DNA of 64,000 nucleotides from Umezawaea endophytica (lineage in GTDB: Bacteria > Actinomycetota > Actinomycetes > Mycobacteriales > Pseudonocardiaceae), in assembly GCF_025061645.1 (NCBI RefSeq), contig NZ_JANYMP010000030.1:11946-75945 (forward strand). Reading direction: 5' to 3'. Numbering within the stretch: position 1 is the stretch's first letter; each line of letters starts with the position of its first letter. The position numbers and the translations under genes were made by a program. Below, piece by piece: positions 50,389 to 59,787 of the stretch. Below the pieces are notes generated by a model. That model did not search any database, was not told the origin of the DNA, and saw only the letters and a list, made by a program, of their open reading frames with translations.

Positions 50389-51521
50389 TCCTCCTCCGCC
50401 TCCCTGACGCGGCGGGGATCGGCGGCCATGGCGCTCTCGTAGACGCGCAGGACCTGATTCGCGACCACGGACCAGTCGAACGTCATCACGCGCTGCCGGG
50501 CGACCTCGACGAACTGGGCGCGGCGCCCGGTGTCGGCGAGCAGGTCGCGCAGCCCGTCGGCCAGCGCCGCGGAGTCCTCGACGGCCGTCAGCACGCCCGC
50601 CTTGCCGTCGTCCAGCACCCGGCGGAACGCGTCCAGGTCGCTGGCGGCGACGGCCGCGCCCGCGGACATGGCCTCGGTCAGGATGATCCCGAAGCTCTCA
50701 CCGCCGGTGTTCGGCGCGCAGTACACGTCCACGCTGCGCAGCGCGCGCGCCTTGGTCTCGTCGTCGACCTGCCCGAGCAGCACGATCCGCTCGGCCAGCT
50801 CCGGTCCGGCGTCCTTGAGCAGTTCCTCGTCGTCGCCACGGCCGACCACGAGCAGCCGGAGGTCCGGCAGTTCGGCGGCCAGCACCCGGAACGCCTCCAG
50901 CAGCACCGGCATCCCCTTGCGGGGCTCGGTGAAGCGGCCGACGAACCCGATCGTGCCGCCCTCGCGCGGGTACCCGTCGAGCGGCTTCGCGTCGGCGAAG
51001 AACCCGACGTCCACGCCGTTGGGGATCTCGACCGCGTCGCCGCCGAGGTGCTCGACCTGCACCCGCCGCGCGAGCGCGGACACGGCGATCCGGGCGGTGA
51101 TCTTCTCCACGAACGGCTGGAGGATGACCTGGAACGCGGCCAGGATCTTCGACCTCGGCGTGGAGGTGTGGAACGTGGCCACGATCGGGCCGTCCGCCAC
51201 CATCAGCGCGAGGAACGAGAGGCTCGGCGCGGTCGGCTCGTGCAGGTGCAGCACGTCGAAGTCGTTGTCGGTGATCCACCGGCGCACCCGCGAGTACGAC
51301 AGCGGGCCGAACGAAAGCCTTGCCACGGAACCGTTGTACGGGATGCCGACCGCCCGGCCGGCGGACGTGACGAACGCGGGCAGCGCCGTGTCCTCGTCGG
51401 CGGGGGCCAGCACGTTCACCTCGTGGCCGAGGCCGATCAGCGCGCGGGCCAGGTCGACGACGTGCGCCTGCACCCCTCCTGGGACGTCGAGGGAGTACGG
51501 GCAGACGATGCCGACCTTCAC
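50385..51521 (-). CDS. pimA: Phosphatidyl-myo-inositol mannosyltransferase PimA
   Basis: A 378-residue GT4 glycosyltransferase transferring the first mannose from GDP-mannose to phosphatidylinositol at the inner membrane face. VKVGIVCPYSLDVPGGVQAH is the PimA N-terminus with the acceptor-site GGVQ loop; FHTSTPRSKILAAFQ, IPNGVDVGFF, FVGRFTEPRKGMPVLLEAFR and the EX7E motif GESFGIILTEAMSAG complete the fold. GTG 51521 overlaps the patA stop. A long open frame upstream is an out-of-frame reading of patA. Confidence 0.95.
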   Translation of the reverse strand: MKVGIVCPYSLDVPGGVQAHVVDLARALIGLGHEVNVLAPADEDTALPAFVTSAGRAVGIPYNGSVARLSFGPLSYSRVRRWITDNDFDVLHLHEPTAPSLSFLALMVADGPIVATFHTSTPRSKILAAFQVILQPFVEKITARIAVSALARRVQVEHLGGDAVEIPNGVDVGFFADAKPLDGYPREGGTIGFVGRFTEPRKGMPVLLEAFRVLAAELPDLRLLVVGRGDDEELLKDAGPELAERIVLLGQVDDETKARALRSVDVYCAPNTGGESFGIILTEAMSAGAAVAASDLDAFRRVLDDGKAGVLTAVEDSAALADGLRDLLADTGRRAQFVEVARQRVMTFDWSVVANQVLRVYESAMAADPRRVREAEEE

Positions 51522-52444
51522 GGCGACTCCCGCCTGCGGGCGAGGGCGCGCTGCCTGCTCTCCGGCAGGTCCGACAGCCAGAGCTTCTGCACCATGTGCC
51601 AGTCGGCGGGGTGCGCGGCGATGTCCGCCGCGAAGATGTCCGCGAGCGCCTGCGTCGCCACCGGGACCTGCGCGGTGCCCGAGACCCGGATCGGCGGGTG
51701 GATGCGGAACACCCAGCCGTCCTCGGTGAACCACAGGCCGACGGGCAGCAGCGCCGCGCCCGTCGTGGCGGCCAGGTGCGCCGGACCGGCGGGCATCATC
51801 GTCTGCTCGCCGAAGAACGTGACCGGCACGCCGGTAGCCGTGAGGTCGCGGTCCGCGAGCAGGCAGACGACCTTGTTCTCCCGCAGCCTCTCCGCCAGCA
51901 CCTTCGCGGGCGCGCGGTCGCCGCCGGTCAGCGGCAGCACCTCGAACCCGAGGGTCTCGCGGAAGTCGATGAACCGGCGGTACAGCGATTCGGGCTTGAG
52001 CCGCTCGGCGACCGTGGCGAACGTGCCGGAGTGGCCGACCAGCCAGACCCCGGCCATGTCCCAGTTGCCGCTGTGCGGCAGCGCGATGACCGCGCCCGAC
52101 CCCTGCTCCAGCGCGGCGTCCAGGTTCTCCTGGCCGCTGACGAGCGAGTCGCACGTGGCGTAGACGGCCTTGAGGTCCATCGACGGCAGCCGGAACGCCT
52201 CCCGCCAGTACCGGGCGTAGGAGCGGAGCGACTGGCGGACCAGCTCGTCCAGCTCCTCCTCGCCCGCCTGCGGCACGACGCGGGCGAGGTTCGCCCTGAG
52301 CTGCCGGACACCCGCCCCGCCGCGGGCGGCGGCCCGGTCGGCGGCGAAGTCGAACGCGCGCCGCGCCCACTGCTCGGGCAGCACCCGGACGAGCTTCCAG
52401 CCCGCCGAGTAGCCGAGCACGGCCAGTCTCTCCCCGATGCTCAT
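51518..52444 (-). CDS. patA: Phosphatidylinositol mannoside acyltransferase PatA
   Basis: A 308-residue HtrB/lauroyl-acyltransferase-family enzyme that acylates the mannose of PIM1/PIM2. ALPHSGNWDMAGVWLV contains the catalytic His-X4-Asp pair (HSGNWD), and CLLADRDLTATGVPVTFFGE the second conserved block. It is translationally coupled to pgsA upstream (ATGA 52441-52444) and pimA downstream (GTGA 51518-51521), the same order as Rv2612c-Rv2610c. Confidence 0.95.
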   Translation of the reverse strand: MSIGERLAVLGYSAGWKLVRVLPEQWARRAFDFAADRAAARGGAGVRQLRANLARVVPQAGEEELDELVRQSLRSYARYWREAFRLPSMDLKAVYATCDSLVSGQENLDAALEQGSGAVIALPHSGNWDMAGVWLVGHSGTFATVAERLKPESLYRRFIDFRETLGFEVLPLTGGDRAPAKVLAERLRENKVVCLLADRDLTATGVPVTFFGEQTMMPAGPAHLAATTGAALLPVGLWFTEDGWVFRIHPPIRVSGTAQVPVATQALADIFAADIAAHPADWHMVQKLWLSDLPESRQRALARRRESP

Positions 52445-53049
52445 CCGACGACCTCCGTGTCGGAGCCGCGCGCCAGGAGCAGGCGCTGCACGACCGTCGC
52501 GGCGGTCAGCACCGCGCACAGCCACAGCGCCACCTCCAGGACGTACGGCACGCCGAGCCCGGACAGGCCCGCGCCCACCAGCACGATGATCAGCCGCTCC
52601 GCCCGTTCGGCGATGCCGCCGTCGGCGCTCAGGCCGGACGCCTCGGCGCGGGCCTTCACGTACGACACGACCTGGGCGGCGACGAGCGAGACCAGCGAGG
52701 CCGCGGCCGACCAGCGGTCGCCCGCGGCGAACGCGTACCAGGCGAGCGCCGCGAACAGCGCGCCGTCGGCGATCCGGTCGCAGCTCGCGTCCAGGACGGC
52801 GCCGAAGGGCGTGCCGCTGCCCTGGGCTCTCGCCATGGCACCGTCGAGCAGGTCGAACAGCACGAACGCGGTGACCGCGAGCGTGCCGACGAAGAGTTGG
52901 CCCCGTGGGAAGAACCAGAGCGTGGCGGCGACCGTGCCGATGGTGCCCAGCACGGTGACGGAGTTCGGGGTGAGCCCGAGTCGGACCAGCCACGCCCCGA
53001 TGGGATCGGTGACGCGCGAGACCGAAGCGCGGGCGAAGATGTTCAGCAT
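52441..53049 (-). CDS. pgsA: Phosphatidylinositol (phosphate) synthase PgsA
   Basis: A 202-residue CDP-alcohol phosphatidyltransferase with about six membrane helices. The catalytic motif D-x2-D-G-x2-A-R-x8-G-x3-D-x3-D is complete, from Asp66 to Asp91 (FDLLDGAMARAQGS...FGAVLDASCDR). It condenses CDP-diacylglycerol with inositol phosphate to begin PI/PIM synthesis. First gene of pgsA-patA-pimA-Nudix. In Mycobacterium the HIT gene immediately precedes it; here 3.8 kb of other genes intervene. Confidence 0.95.
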   Translation of the reverse strand: MLNIFARASVSRVTDPIGAWLVRLGLTPNSVTVLGTIGTVAATLWFFPRGQLFVGTLAVTAFVLFDLLDGAMARAQGSGTPFGAVLDASCDRIADGALFAALAWYAFAAGDRWSAAASLVSLVAAQVVSYVKARAEASGLSADGGIAERAERLIIVLVGAGLSGLGVPYVLEVALWLCAVLTAATVVQRLLLARGSDTEVVG

Positions 53050-53109
53050 GAGGCTGGGACTGCACCTACCGGCGGGGACGATGTGTCCACGGCAGAGTAA
53101 CCGCCCAGC

Positions 53110-53958
53110 TCAGCCGAGCTGCCGGTGGTCCCTGGAGATCCGGGCGAGCAGCGCCTCGAGTTGATCACCACGGGCCGCCAGCCGCTCCAGCCTGCTGTAC
53201 AGCGCGACGTACTCGCGGACGTCGTGCGGGTCGGTGATGGTGGCGTTCCCGGTCAGCACGCTGATCGTCACCACGCGCTCGTCGTAGACCTGGAACCCGT
53301 GCAGCGCAACGAGGTTCGCGTCCGCCGACCACGGAACGACGCCCAGCGACACGTTCGGGCGGCGCATGGTCTGGGAGAGGTGGTCGATCTGGTCGCACAT
53401 CAGGTCGGCGGACCCCATCCGCCACCGGAGGGCGCTCTCGCTGAGCAGGAAGATGAACTTCTTGTTCGGGTCGTCGAGCCGGGCGCGCCGGGCCCGCAGG
53501 GTCGTCACGGCGGAGTCCTGCTCACGACCGGGTGTCGCGGCCAGCACGACGCGGAGGTAGTTCTCGCTCTGCAACAGCGACGGGACTCCGGCGAGCTGGA
53601 AGAAGCGGCTGGTGGTGGCGCGGGCCTCGATGCGGGCCACGGTCTGCTGGTGGCGGTGCGCCCCCCGGTGCAGGACCACCCGTCTGGTTTCGGCTTCGGC
53701 GTGTAGCTGGCGGGCCAGTTCGACCAGCTCTAATCTGGTCTCCCTAGTGGCGGATAACTCTGCCACCAGGCGTTCGACGTCGATCACGGACGGCAGGAGC
53801 ATCCCGTTCTCGATCTTGGAGAGCTTCGACTGGCTCATACCGGTCGCCTGCGCCGTGGCCGTACCGGTCATCCGGGCCTCGGTCCGCAGCCTGCGTAACT
53901 CCCGCGAGAGTCGATCTCGCGCGAGCCTTGAGCGCTCGGGTGCGGTCATGAATCGCAC
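53110..53958 (-). CDS. XRE-family regulator with DUF5753 (solitary)
   Basis: A 282-residue protein with N-terminal XRE domain (LRRLRTEARMTGTATAQATG, MSQSKLSKIENGMLLPSVID) and DUF5753 sensor domain (FFQLAGVPSLLQSENYLRVV and FLLSESALRWRMGSADLMCD). It is the same type as the gene at 15403-16296 but has no DUF397 partner on either side. It begins the accessory block lying between HIT and pgsA. ATG 53958 or 53949. Confidence 0.88.
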   Translation of the reverse strand: MRFMTAPERSRLARDRLSRELRRLRTEARMTGTATAQATGMSQSKLSKIENGMLLPSVIDVERLVAELSATRETRLELVELARQLHAEAETRRVVLHRGAHRHQQTVARIEARATTSRFFQLAGVPSLLQSENYLRVVLAATPGREQDSAVTTLRARRARLDDPNKKFIFLLSESALRWRMGSADLMCDQIDHLSQTMRRPNVSLGVVPWSADANLVALHGFQVYDERVVTISVLTGNATITDPHDVREYVALYSRLERLAARGDQLEALLARISRDHRQLG

Positions 53959-54122
53959 CGTATCGAGCGGGGTCGGACTTGACGATCAGCCAACCGGGTT
54001 CCGGATAGATCACCCGATTTCGGAGAGTGATCCATGACACACCTGGGAATCACTTTAAACGTCAAGCGTTGTAGTTCACTGTTCAACAAGAATCCCTACA
54101 GCCCATCACGGAGGACACCGCA

Positions 54123-54677
54123 ATGACCACCGCCATCCAGATCCCCGGCTACATCGCCGGCACCTGGACCATCGACGCCGCTCACTCCGCCGTCTCGTTC
54201 AGCGTCCGGCACCTGATGGTCAGCAAGGTCCGGGGCAGCTTCCGCACGTTCGAGGGCACCCTGGTCACCGCGGAGAACCCCGCCGAGTCGTCCGTGACGG
54301 CCACGATCGACCTGTCCTCGATCGACACCAACAACGCGGACCGCGACAACCACATCCGCTCCGCGGACTTCTTCGAGGTCGAGAAGTACCCGACCATGAC
54401 CTACCGCTCCACCGGCCTCCGCGCGGACGGCGACGACTACGTCCTCGACGGCGAGCTGGACCTGCACGGCGTCGTGAAGAGCGTCCCGCTCAAGCTGGAG
54501 CTCAACGGCTTCGGCCCGGACCCGTACGGCGGCACCCGCGTCGGCTTCTCCGCCACCACGGAGATCTCCCGCAACGACTTCGGCGTGGACATCCACATGC
54601 CGCTCGACGGCGGCGGCGTGGTCATCGGCGACAAGATCGCCATCTCCCTGGAGATCGAAGCCGTCCTCCAGTCCTGA
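54123..54677 (+). CDS. YceI-family lipid-binding protein
   Basis: A 184-residue lipocalin-like YceI protein: GTWTIDAAHSAVSFSVRHLM, RGSFRTFEGTLVTAENPAES, HIRSADFFEVEKYPTMTYRS and FSATTEISRNDFGVDIHMPL are the family blocks. No signal peptide is present, so unlike E. coli YceI it is cytoplasmic, as usual in actinobacteria. Members bind polyprenoid lipids; the role is unknown. GGAGG lies eight bases before ATG 54123. It is divergent from the XRE gene and followed by a strong terminator. Confidence 0.93.
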   Translation: MTTAIQIPGYIAGTWTIDAAHSAVSFSVRHLMVSKVRGSFRTFEGTLVTAENPAESSVTATIDLSSIDTNNADRDNHIRSADFFEVEKYPTMTYRSTGLRADGDDYVLDGELDLHGVVKSVPLKLELNGFGPDPYGGTRVGFSATTEISRNDFGVDIHMPLDGGGVVIGDKIAISLEIEAVLQS

Positions 54678-54693
54678 TCCACAGCCACGCCCA

Positions 54694-54725
54694 AAGAGGC
54701 CTCGCCGAACGGCGGGGCCTCTTTG
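54694..54725 (+). terminator. Intrinsic terminator after YceI gene
   Basis: AAAGAGGCCTCGCCG pairs with CGGCGGGGCCTCTTT (one T-G wobble) around a 2-base loop and ends in TTT followed by TATT. It is 17 bp beyond the yceI-family stop and also lies downstream of the convergent STAND gene. Confidence 0.85.
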
Positions 54726-54759
54726 CGTATTCCTTGATCCGCCAGAAGAGTGGATTCGC

Positions 54760-56847
54760 TCACTCGATCGTGGAGAGCAACTCCCGCACTTCGGCGGCCA
54801 GGATCGCCGGGCCAGAGCCGGGAAGTCTCTCGTAGACCTCCAAGCCCTTCCGCAGGCAGTCGATCGCCTCGGGCACACGACCCCAATCCCGGTACGTGAT
54901 CCCCAGGTCGACGAGCGTGTCGGCTTCCCCGTTCGGATCGCCTCCCTCACGGGGGATGAGCAAGCTCTGCCGGTGGTGCTCCACCGCGTCGGCGAAGCGG
55001 CCCGCCTTCCGGTGGAGCACGCCCAGTTGGTTCAGGGTCCGCCCCTCGGCTGAGCGGAACCCCAGGCTCCGGCATATCTCGAGGTCCCTCAGGTGGCATT
55101 CGACCGCCTCGGAGAACCTCCCCAGCGCACCGAGCGCGACGGCCAGGTTGAACAGGACGGCACCCTCCTCGAACCGGCGGCCCGTTTCGGCGAAGATCAG
55201 GAGCGCTCTCCGGCAGGAGTCGATCGACGCTTGCCAGTCCCCCAGGTCGCGGTGCACCTTCCCCCCGTAGTGGAGGGCCAACCCCTCGCCGTCGAGGTCG
55301 CCCAGCTCCTGGAAGATCGCGGCGGCCTGCTGGTGACAGGCCAAGGCCTCGTCGAGGTGCCCGCTCCGGCGATGGGCCGTGCCCGAGTAGTTGAGGAGCA
55401 AGGCTTCGGATCTTCGATCGCCGAGCAGACGGGCCGCGACCTGTGCCAGGTCGTGAACGGCCAGCGCGTCGTCCCAGTGGTTCCGCAGGAACAGGTACTC
55501 GTGCATCTCCAGCGACAGTCCGACCGCGTCCGAGTAGCGGCCCGATGTGAAGGCGAGCGACACGGCGGTCACCAGGTTGGCCCGTTCGGCGTCCACCCAC
55601 TTCAACGCCTCGAACCGGTCCACGAACACCGGGTGCTCCGCTGCCGGGAGCGGCGGCTCCACGAAGGTCACCGAGGCCGCGTAGTTCCAGGTCCGGTAGT
55701 GGTCGAGCAGGCGGACCACGGCGGCTTCCCGTTCCGGATCCTTCGCGGCCGCCTCCGCGGCGTACAGCCGCAACAGGTCGTGCATGCGCCAACGCCCGGA
55801 GGCGGAGCCGGGTTGCAGGAGGTTGGCGCGCACCAGCTCACGCACCGGCCGCTTCACCTCCGACACCTCGGAGCCCACCAGCGCGGCCACCGCGTCGACA
55901 CCGATCTCCGGGCCGGGGTTCACGGCGATCAAGCGGAACAGCCGGGCGTGCGAGTCCTCCAGGTGCCGGTACGACAGGTCGAAGGCCGCGCGAACCGCCA
56001 GGCTCCCGCTGTAGTGCAGCTCCTCCAGCCGCCTGTGGTCCTCGGCCAGGTCGTTCGCCATCTCCGCCACGGATCGCGCCGGATCCGACGCCAACAGCGC
56101 GGCGGCCACCCGGATCGCCAACGGCAAACCCCCGCACAACCGCACGAGGACGTCGGCCGAGCCCGGATCGTCACGCACCCGACCGTCGTCCGGGTCGCTG
56201 GTGGCCAGTTCGTCGGCGAGCATCGCCACCGCTTCGGGGAACGGCAGCACGTCCAGGTCGAACAACCGGGCTCCTTCGAGGTCGGCCAGCCGATGACGAC
56301 TGGTGATCACCACCCGGTGCTCGGCGGTGCCCGGCAACAACGGCCGCACCTGGTCCACGCTCGACGCGTTGTCGGCGAGGATCAACGTCCGCTCCCGCTC
56401 GGCCAGCACCGACCGCCACAACCGCGCCCGGTCCTCGGCGTCCGCGGGTACGTGCTGGCCCGTAACGCCCAACGCGCCGAGCAGGCTGGCCAACGCGGCC
56501 GACGCCGACACGCGTTCACCCGGCAAGTCGTAGCCTCGCATGTTGACCATGACCACGCCGCCGGGGAACCACCCTTCGTGCAGGGCGGTTCGAGCGGCAC
56601 GAACGGCGAGAGCCGTCTTGCCGATGCCCGCGAGCCCTCCCAGGGACCACACGACGACGGTCTGCTCGGAAACCACCGGGCGGAGCGCGGCGATCAACAG
56701 CGCCAGTTCCCGCTCCCGCCCCACGAACACCGGCTGCGCGGGCAGGCCTGCCACCGCCACTGGTGGCGCGGGAGGGAGGGACAGCGTGATGTCGCGCCCC
56801 TGCACGACGTTGCCGAATAACTTGCCGGAGAAGGCGTTGTGCGTCAC
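54760..56847 (-). CDS. STAND ATPase with C-terminal TPR repeats (NB-ARC type)
   Basis: A 695-residue signal-transduction ATPase. Residues 1-40 include VVQGRDITLSLP, typical of solitary actinobacterial NB-ARC proteins; the Walker A is GLAGIGKT (71-78, Lys77), Walker B LILAD (155-159), then VVITSRHRL (sensor) and CGGLPLAIRVAAALL (ARC). A winged-helix MHDLLRLYA segment follows, and about seven TPRs fill residues 400-690. Such proteins are regulatory or defence-type switches; here no effector domain is attached. GTG 56847 lies within a perfect hairpin. Confidence 0.9.
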   Translation of the reverse strand: MTHNAFSGKLFGNVVQGRDITLSLPPAPPVAVAGLPAQPVFVGRERELALLIAALRPVVSEQTVVVWSLGGLAGIGKTALAVRAARTALHEGWFPGGVVMVNMRGYDLPGERVSASAALASLLGALGVTGQHVPADAEDRARLWRSVLAERERTLILADNASSVDQVRPLLPGTAEHRVVITSRHRLADLEGARLFDLDVLPFPEAVAMLADELATSDPDDGRVRDDPGSADVLVRLCGGLPLAIRVAAALLASDPARSVAEMANDLAEDHRRLEELHYSGSLAVRAAFDLSYRHLEDSHARLFRLIAVNPGPEIGVDAVAALVGSEVSEVKRPVRELVRANLLQPGSASGRWRMHDLLRLYAAEAAAKDPEREAAVVRLLDHYRTWNYAASVTFVEPPLPAAEHPVFVDRFEALKWVDAERANLVTAVSLAFTSGRYSDAVGLSLEMHEYLFLRNHWDDALAVHDLAQVAARLLGDRRSEALLLNYSGTAHRRSGHLDEALACHQQAAAIFQELGDLDGEGLALHYGGKVHRDLGDWQASIDSCRRALLIFAETGRRFEEGAVLFNLAVALGALGRFSEAVECHLRDLEICRSLGFRSAEGRTLNQLGVLHRKAGRFADAVEHHRQSLLIPREGGDPNGEADTLVDLGITYRDWGRVPEAIDCLRKGLEVYERLPGSGPAILAAEVRELLSTIE

Positions 56848-56874
56848 CCCAGCAGTCTCACCTGCTGGGGTGAC
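56843..56874 (-). promoter_or_regulatory. Hairpin spanning the STAND gene start codon
   Basis: Perfect 13-base arms (GTCACCCCAGCAG and CTGCTGGGGTGAC) with a 6-base loop include the GTG start (56847-56845) and the likely ribosome-binding CTGGGG. In mRNA it would hide the start. It could be an operator or the terminator of the upstream HIT gene instead. A second small dyad, GCACTA-n6-TAGTGC, lies at 56876-56893. Confidence 0.65.
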
Positions 56875-56908
56875 GGCACTAACGCAATAGTGCAGACAGC
56901 CGGAGTGA

Positions 56909-57457
56909 CTACTCCGCCGCCTCCCACGCGTCCGCCAGCATCTGCCGGGTCTCGCCCAGCAACTGCGGCAGGACCTTCGTCTGCGCCACCACCGGCATGA
57001 AGTTCGCGTCGCCGCCCCACCGGGGCACGACGTGCTGGTGCAGGTGGGCGGCGATGCCTGCTCCCGCCACGACCCCCTGGTTCATCCCGATGTTGAACCC
57101 GTGCGGTGCCGCGGCGTGCCGGATCACGCGCATCGCCTTCTGGGTGAACTCCGCGAACTCCACCGTCTCCTCGGCCGTCAGGTCCGTGTAGTCCGGCAGG
57201 TGCCGGTACGGCAGCACCATCAGGTGGCCGGGGTTGTACGGGTACAGGTTCAGCACCGCGAAGACCGACTCGCCGCGGGCCACGATGAGGCCGTCCGCGT
57301 CGGACAGGTCGACCACCAGGCAGAACGGGCAGCCCGCGGGTTCGCTGCCGACGGGCTTGCCCTCGCCCTTGATGTAGGACATGCGGTGCGGGGTCCACAG
57401 GCGCTGCAACGCGTCGTGGACCCCGACCCCTGCCTGTTCCTCCAGTTCGGAGCTCAC
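56909..57457 (-). CDS. HIT-family hydrolase/phosphorylase (Rv2613c-like)
   Basis: A 182-residue histidine-triad protein. [14 protein letters not shown] holds the HxHxH motif with the catalytic His, and CPFCLVV near residue 45 is a Cys pair usual in this subgroup. [20 protein letters not shown] is the substrate-binding strand. The mycobacterial equivalent, Rv2613c, is an Ap4A phosphorylase. GTG 57457 overlaps the thrS stop (GTGA), an arrangement conserved in actinobacteria. Confidence 0.92.
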   Translation of the reverse strand: MSSELEEQAGVGVHDALQRLWTPHRMSYIKGEGKPVGSEPAGCPFCLVVDLSDADGLIVARGESVFAVLNLYPYNPGHLMVLPYRHLPDYTDLTAEETVEFAEFTQKAMRVIRHAAAPHGFNIGMNQGVVAGAGIAAHLHQHVVPRWGGDANFMPVVAQTKVLPQLLGETRQMLADAWEAAE

Positions 57458-59502
57458 TGGACGGACTCGGCGGTCGGCGAGGAGTTCTCCCGCCGGGCGA
57501 CCCAGTCCACGATGGTGTCGACGGCCTTCTCCACGGGCACGCCGTTGACCTGCGTGCCGTCGCGGAAGCGGAACGACACGGCGCCGGACTCGACGTCGTT
57601 GCCGCCCGCGACGAGCATGAACGGCACCTTCTGCATGGTGTGGGTGCGGATCTTCTTCTGCATCCGGTCGTCCGACGCGTCGACGTCGACGCGGATGCCG
57701 CGGGCGCGCAGGGCGTCGCGCACGGCCAGCAGGTGGTCGACGTGCTCGTCGGCGATCGGGATGCCGACGACCTGCACGGGGGCCAGCCACGCCGGGAACG
57801 CGCCCGCGTAGTGCTCGGTCAGCACGCCGAAGAAGCGCTCCACCGAGCCGAATAGGGCGCGGTGGATCATGACCGGGCGCTGGCGGGTGCCGTCGTTGGC
57901 CGAGTACTCCAGCTCGAACCGCTCCGGCAGGTTGAAGTCCAACTGGATCGTGGACATCTGCCACGTGCGGCCGAGCGCGTCCTTGGCCTGCACGGAGATC
58001 TTCGGGCCGTAGAACGCGGCGCCACCGGGGTCGGGCACGAGTTCGAGGCCCGAGGACTCGGCGGCTTCGCGCAGCGCCTCGGTCGCCGTCTCCCACACCT
58101 CGTCGGAGCCGACGGACTTCTCCGGGTTGCGCGTCGACAGCTCCAGGTAGAAGTCGTCGAGGCCGTAGTCCTTGAGCAGCCCGAGCACGAACGACAGCAG
58201 CGACTTCAGCTCGTCCTGGACCTGGTCGGGCGTGCAGAAGATGTGCGCGTCGTCCTGCGTCATGCCGCGCACACGCGTCAGGCCGTGGACCACACCGGAC
58301 TTCTCGTACCGGTACACCGAGCCGAACTCGAACATCCGCAGCGGCAGCTCGCGGTACGACCGCCCGCGCGACCGGAAGATCAGGTCGTGGAACGGGCAGT
58401 TCATCGGCTTGAGGTAGTAGTCCTGGCCGGGCTTGCGGACCGTGCCGTCCTCGTTGTACTCGGCGTCGAGCTGCATCGCCGGGTACATGCCGTCCTTGTA
58501 CCAGTCGAGGTGGCCGGACGTCTCGAACAGCGAGCTCTTGGTGATGTGCGGCGAGTAGACGAACTCGTAGCCCGCCTCGGTGTGCCGCTGCCGCGAGTAG
58601 TTCTCCATCTCCTGCCGGATGATCCCGCCCTTGGGGTGGAACACCGCCAGACCGGAGCCGATCTCGTCCGGGAAGCTGAACAGGTCGAGCTCGACGCCCA
58701 GCTTGCGGTGGTCGCGGCGCTCGGCCTCGGCCAGCAGCTCCAGGTGCGCGTCCAGCGCCTCCTGCGACTCCCACGCCGTGCCGTAGATGCGCTGGAGCTG
58801 CGGGTTCTTGTCGTTGCCGCGCCAGTACGCCGCGGCGACGCGGCTCAGCTTGAACGCCGGGATGTGCTTGGTCGTCGGCACGTGCGGACCGCGGCACAGG
58901 TCGCCCCAGATCCGGTCGCCGGAGCGCGGGTCCAGGTTGTCGTAGATCGTCAGCTCGCCGCCGCCGACCTCCATGACCTCGGCGGTGTCCACGTCCGACT
59001 TGATGTCGACCAGTTCCAGCTTGAACGGCTCGGCGGCCAGCTCGGCCTTCGCGGCGTCGACCGAGTCGACCACGCGGCGGGAGAACCGCTGCGAGCCCTT
59101 CACGATCTGCTTCATCCGCTTCTCCAGCGCGGTCAGGTCCTCGGGCGTGAACGGCTTCTCGACCTGGAAGTCGTAGTAGAAGCCGTCCTTGACCGGCGGG
59201 CCGATGCCGAGCTTGGCGTCCGGGAACTGCTGCTGCACGGCCTGGGCCAGCACGTGCGCCGTCGAGTGCCGGATGACGGCGCGGCCGTCGTCGGTGTTGG
59301 CCGCGACGGCCTCGACCTCGACGTCCACCTGCGGCACCCAGGAGAGGTCGCGGAGGTGACCTTCGGCATCGCGGACGACCACGATCGCGTCCGGCCCCTT
59401 CCCGGGGAGGTCGGCCGCGCGCACCGCCGCCCCCGCGGTAGTCCCCGACGGCACCACCACGCGCGGTGGGGTGACGGCGGCTGCGGGACGCGACTCGGGC
59501 AC
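57454..59502 (-). CDS. thrS: Threonyl-tRNA synthetase
   Basis: A 682-residue class II synthetase. Domain order is TGS-like N-terminus, the editing domain ([20 protein letters not shown] with its HxxxH zinc/editing motif), the catalytic core (motif 1 near [14 protein letters not shown], zinc Cys in KPMNCPFHD, motif 2 [16 protein letters not shown], motif 3 [15 protein letters not shown]) and the anticodon domain. GTG 59502 has AGGAG five bases upstream. No T-box leader is evident in the 285 bp upstream. Confidence 0.97.
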   Translation of the reverse strand: MPESRPAAAVTPPRVVVPSGTTAGAAVRAADLPGKGPDAIVVVRDAEGHLRDLSWVPQVDVEVEAVAANTDDGRAVIRHSTAHVLAQAVQQQFPDAKLGIGPPVKDGFYYDFQVEKPFTPEDLTALEKRMKQIVKGSQRFSRRVVDSVDAAKAELAAEPFKLELVDIKSDVDTAEVMEVGGGELTIYDNLDPRSGDRIWGDLCRGPHVPTTKHIPAFKLSRVAAAYWRGNDKNPQLQRIYGTAWESQEALDAHLELLAEAERRDHRKLGVELDLFSFPDEIGSGLAVFHPKGGIIRQEMENYSRQRHTEAGYEFVYSPHITKSSLFETSGHLDWYKDGMYPAMQLDAEYNEDGTVRKPGQDYYLKPMNCPFHDLIFRSRGRSYRELPLRMFEFGSVYRYEKSGVVHGLTRVRGMTQDDAHIFCTPDQVQDELKSLLSFVLGLLKDYGLDDFYLELSTRNPEKSVGSDEVWETATEALREAAESSGLELVPDPGGAAFYGPKISVQAKDALGRTWQMSTIQLDFNLPERFELEYSANDGTRQRPVMIHRALFGSVERFFGVLTEHYAGAFPAWLAPVQVVGIPIADEHVDHLLAVRDALRARGIRVDVDASDDRMQKKIRTHTMQKVPFMLVAGGNDVESGAVSFRFRDGTQVNGVPVEKAVDTIVDWVARRENSSPTAESVQ

Positions 59503-59787
59503 GGTGACTCCTAGGTGGGTGAATAGGGGGCGAACCAGATCAGATGTTATCGGTGCGCGGCGCACCACCGGGCGTGGCCCGCGTCGGGTGGGACGGGGGT
59601 CGACTCGTCGGTGAGGGCTCGGACGATGGCCACGTGGTCGAGGGAACCGCGTCGACGCCCTCCCTGTCGCGCCATTTACGCCCTTCAGACGAGCGACAGG
59701 TTCCGCTCAGGGTCCGCACAGGTCAGAGGCGCATCCTGGGACCGGGACCGGTGCTGGACCGACCCCGTGAGATCAGGAGACCGCACC

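Noticed and set aside
59503-59787. T-box or other riboswitch leader upstream of thrS
   Set aside because: No T-box consensus (TGGNACCRCG) or specifier-type stem found on the minus strand of the 285-bp gap.
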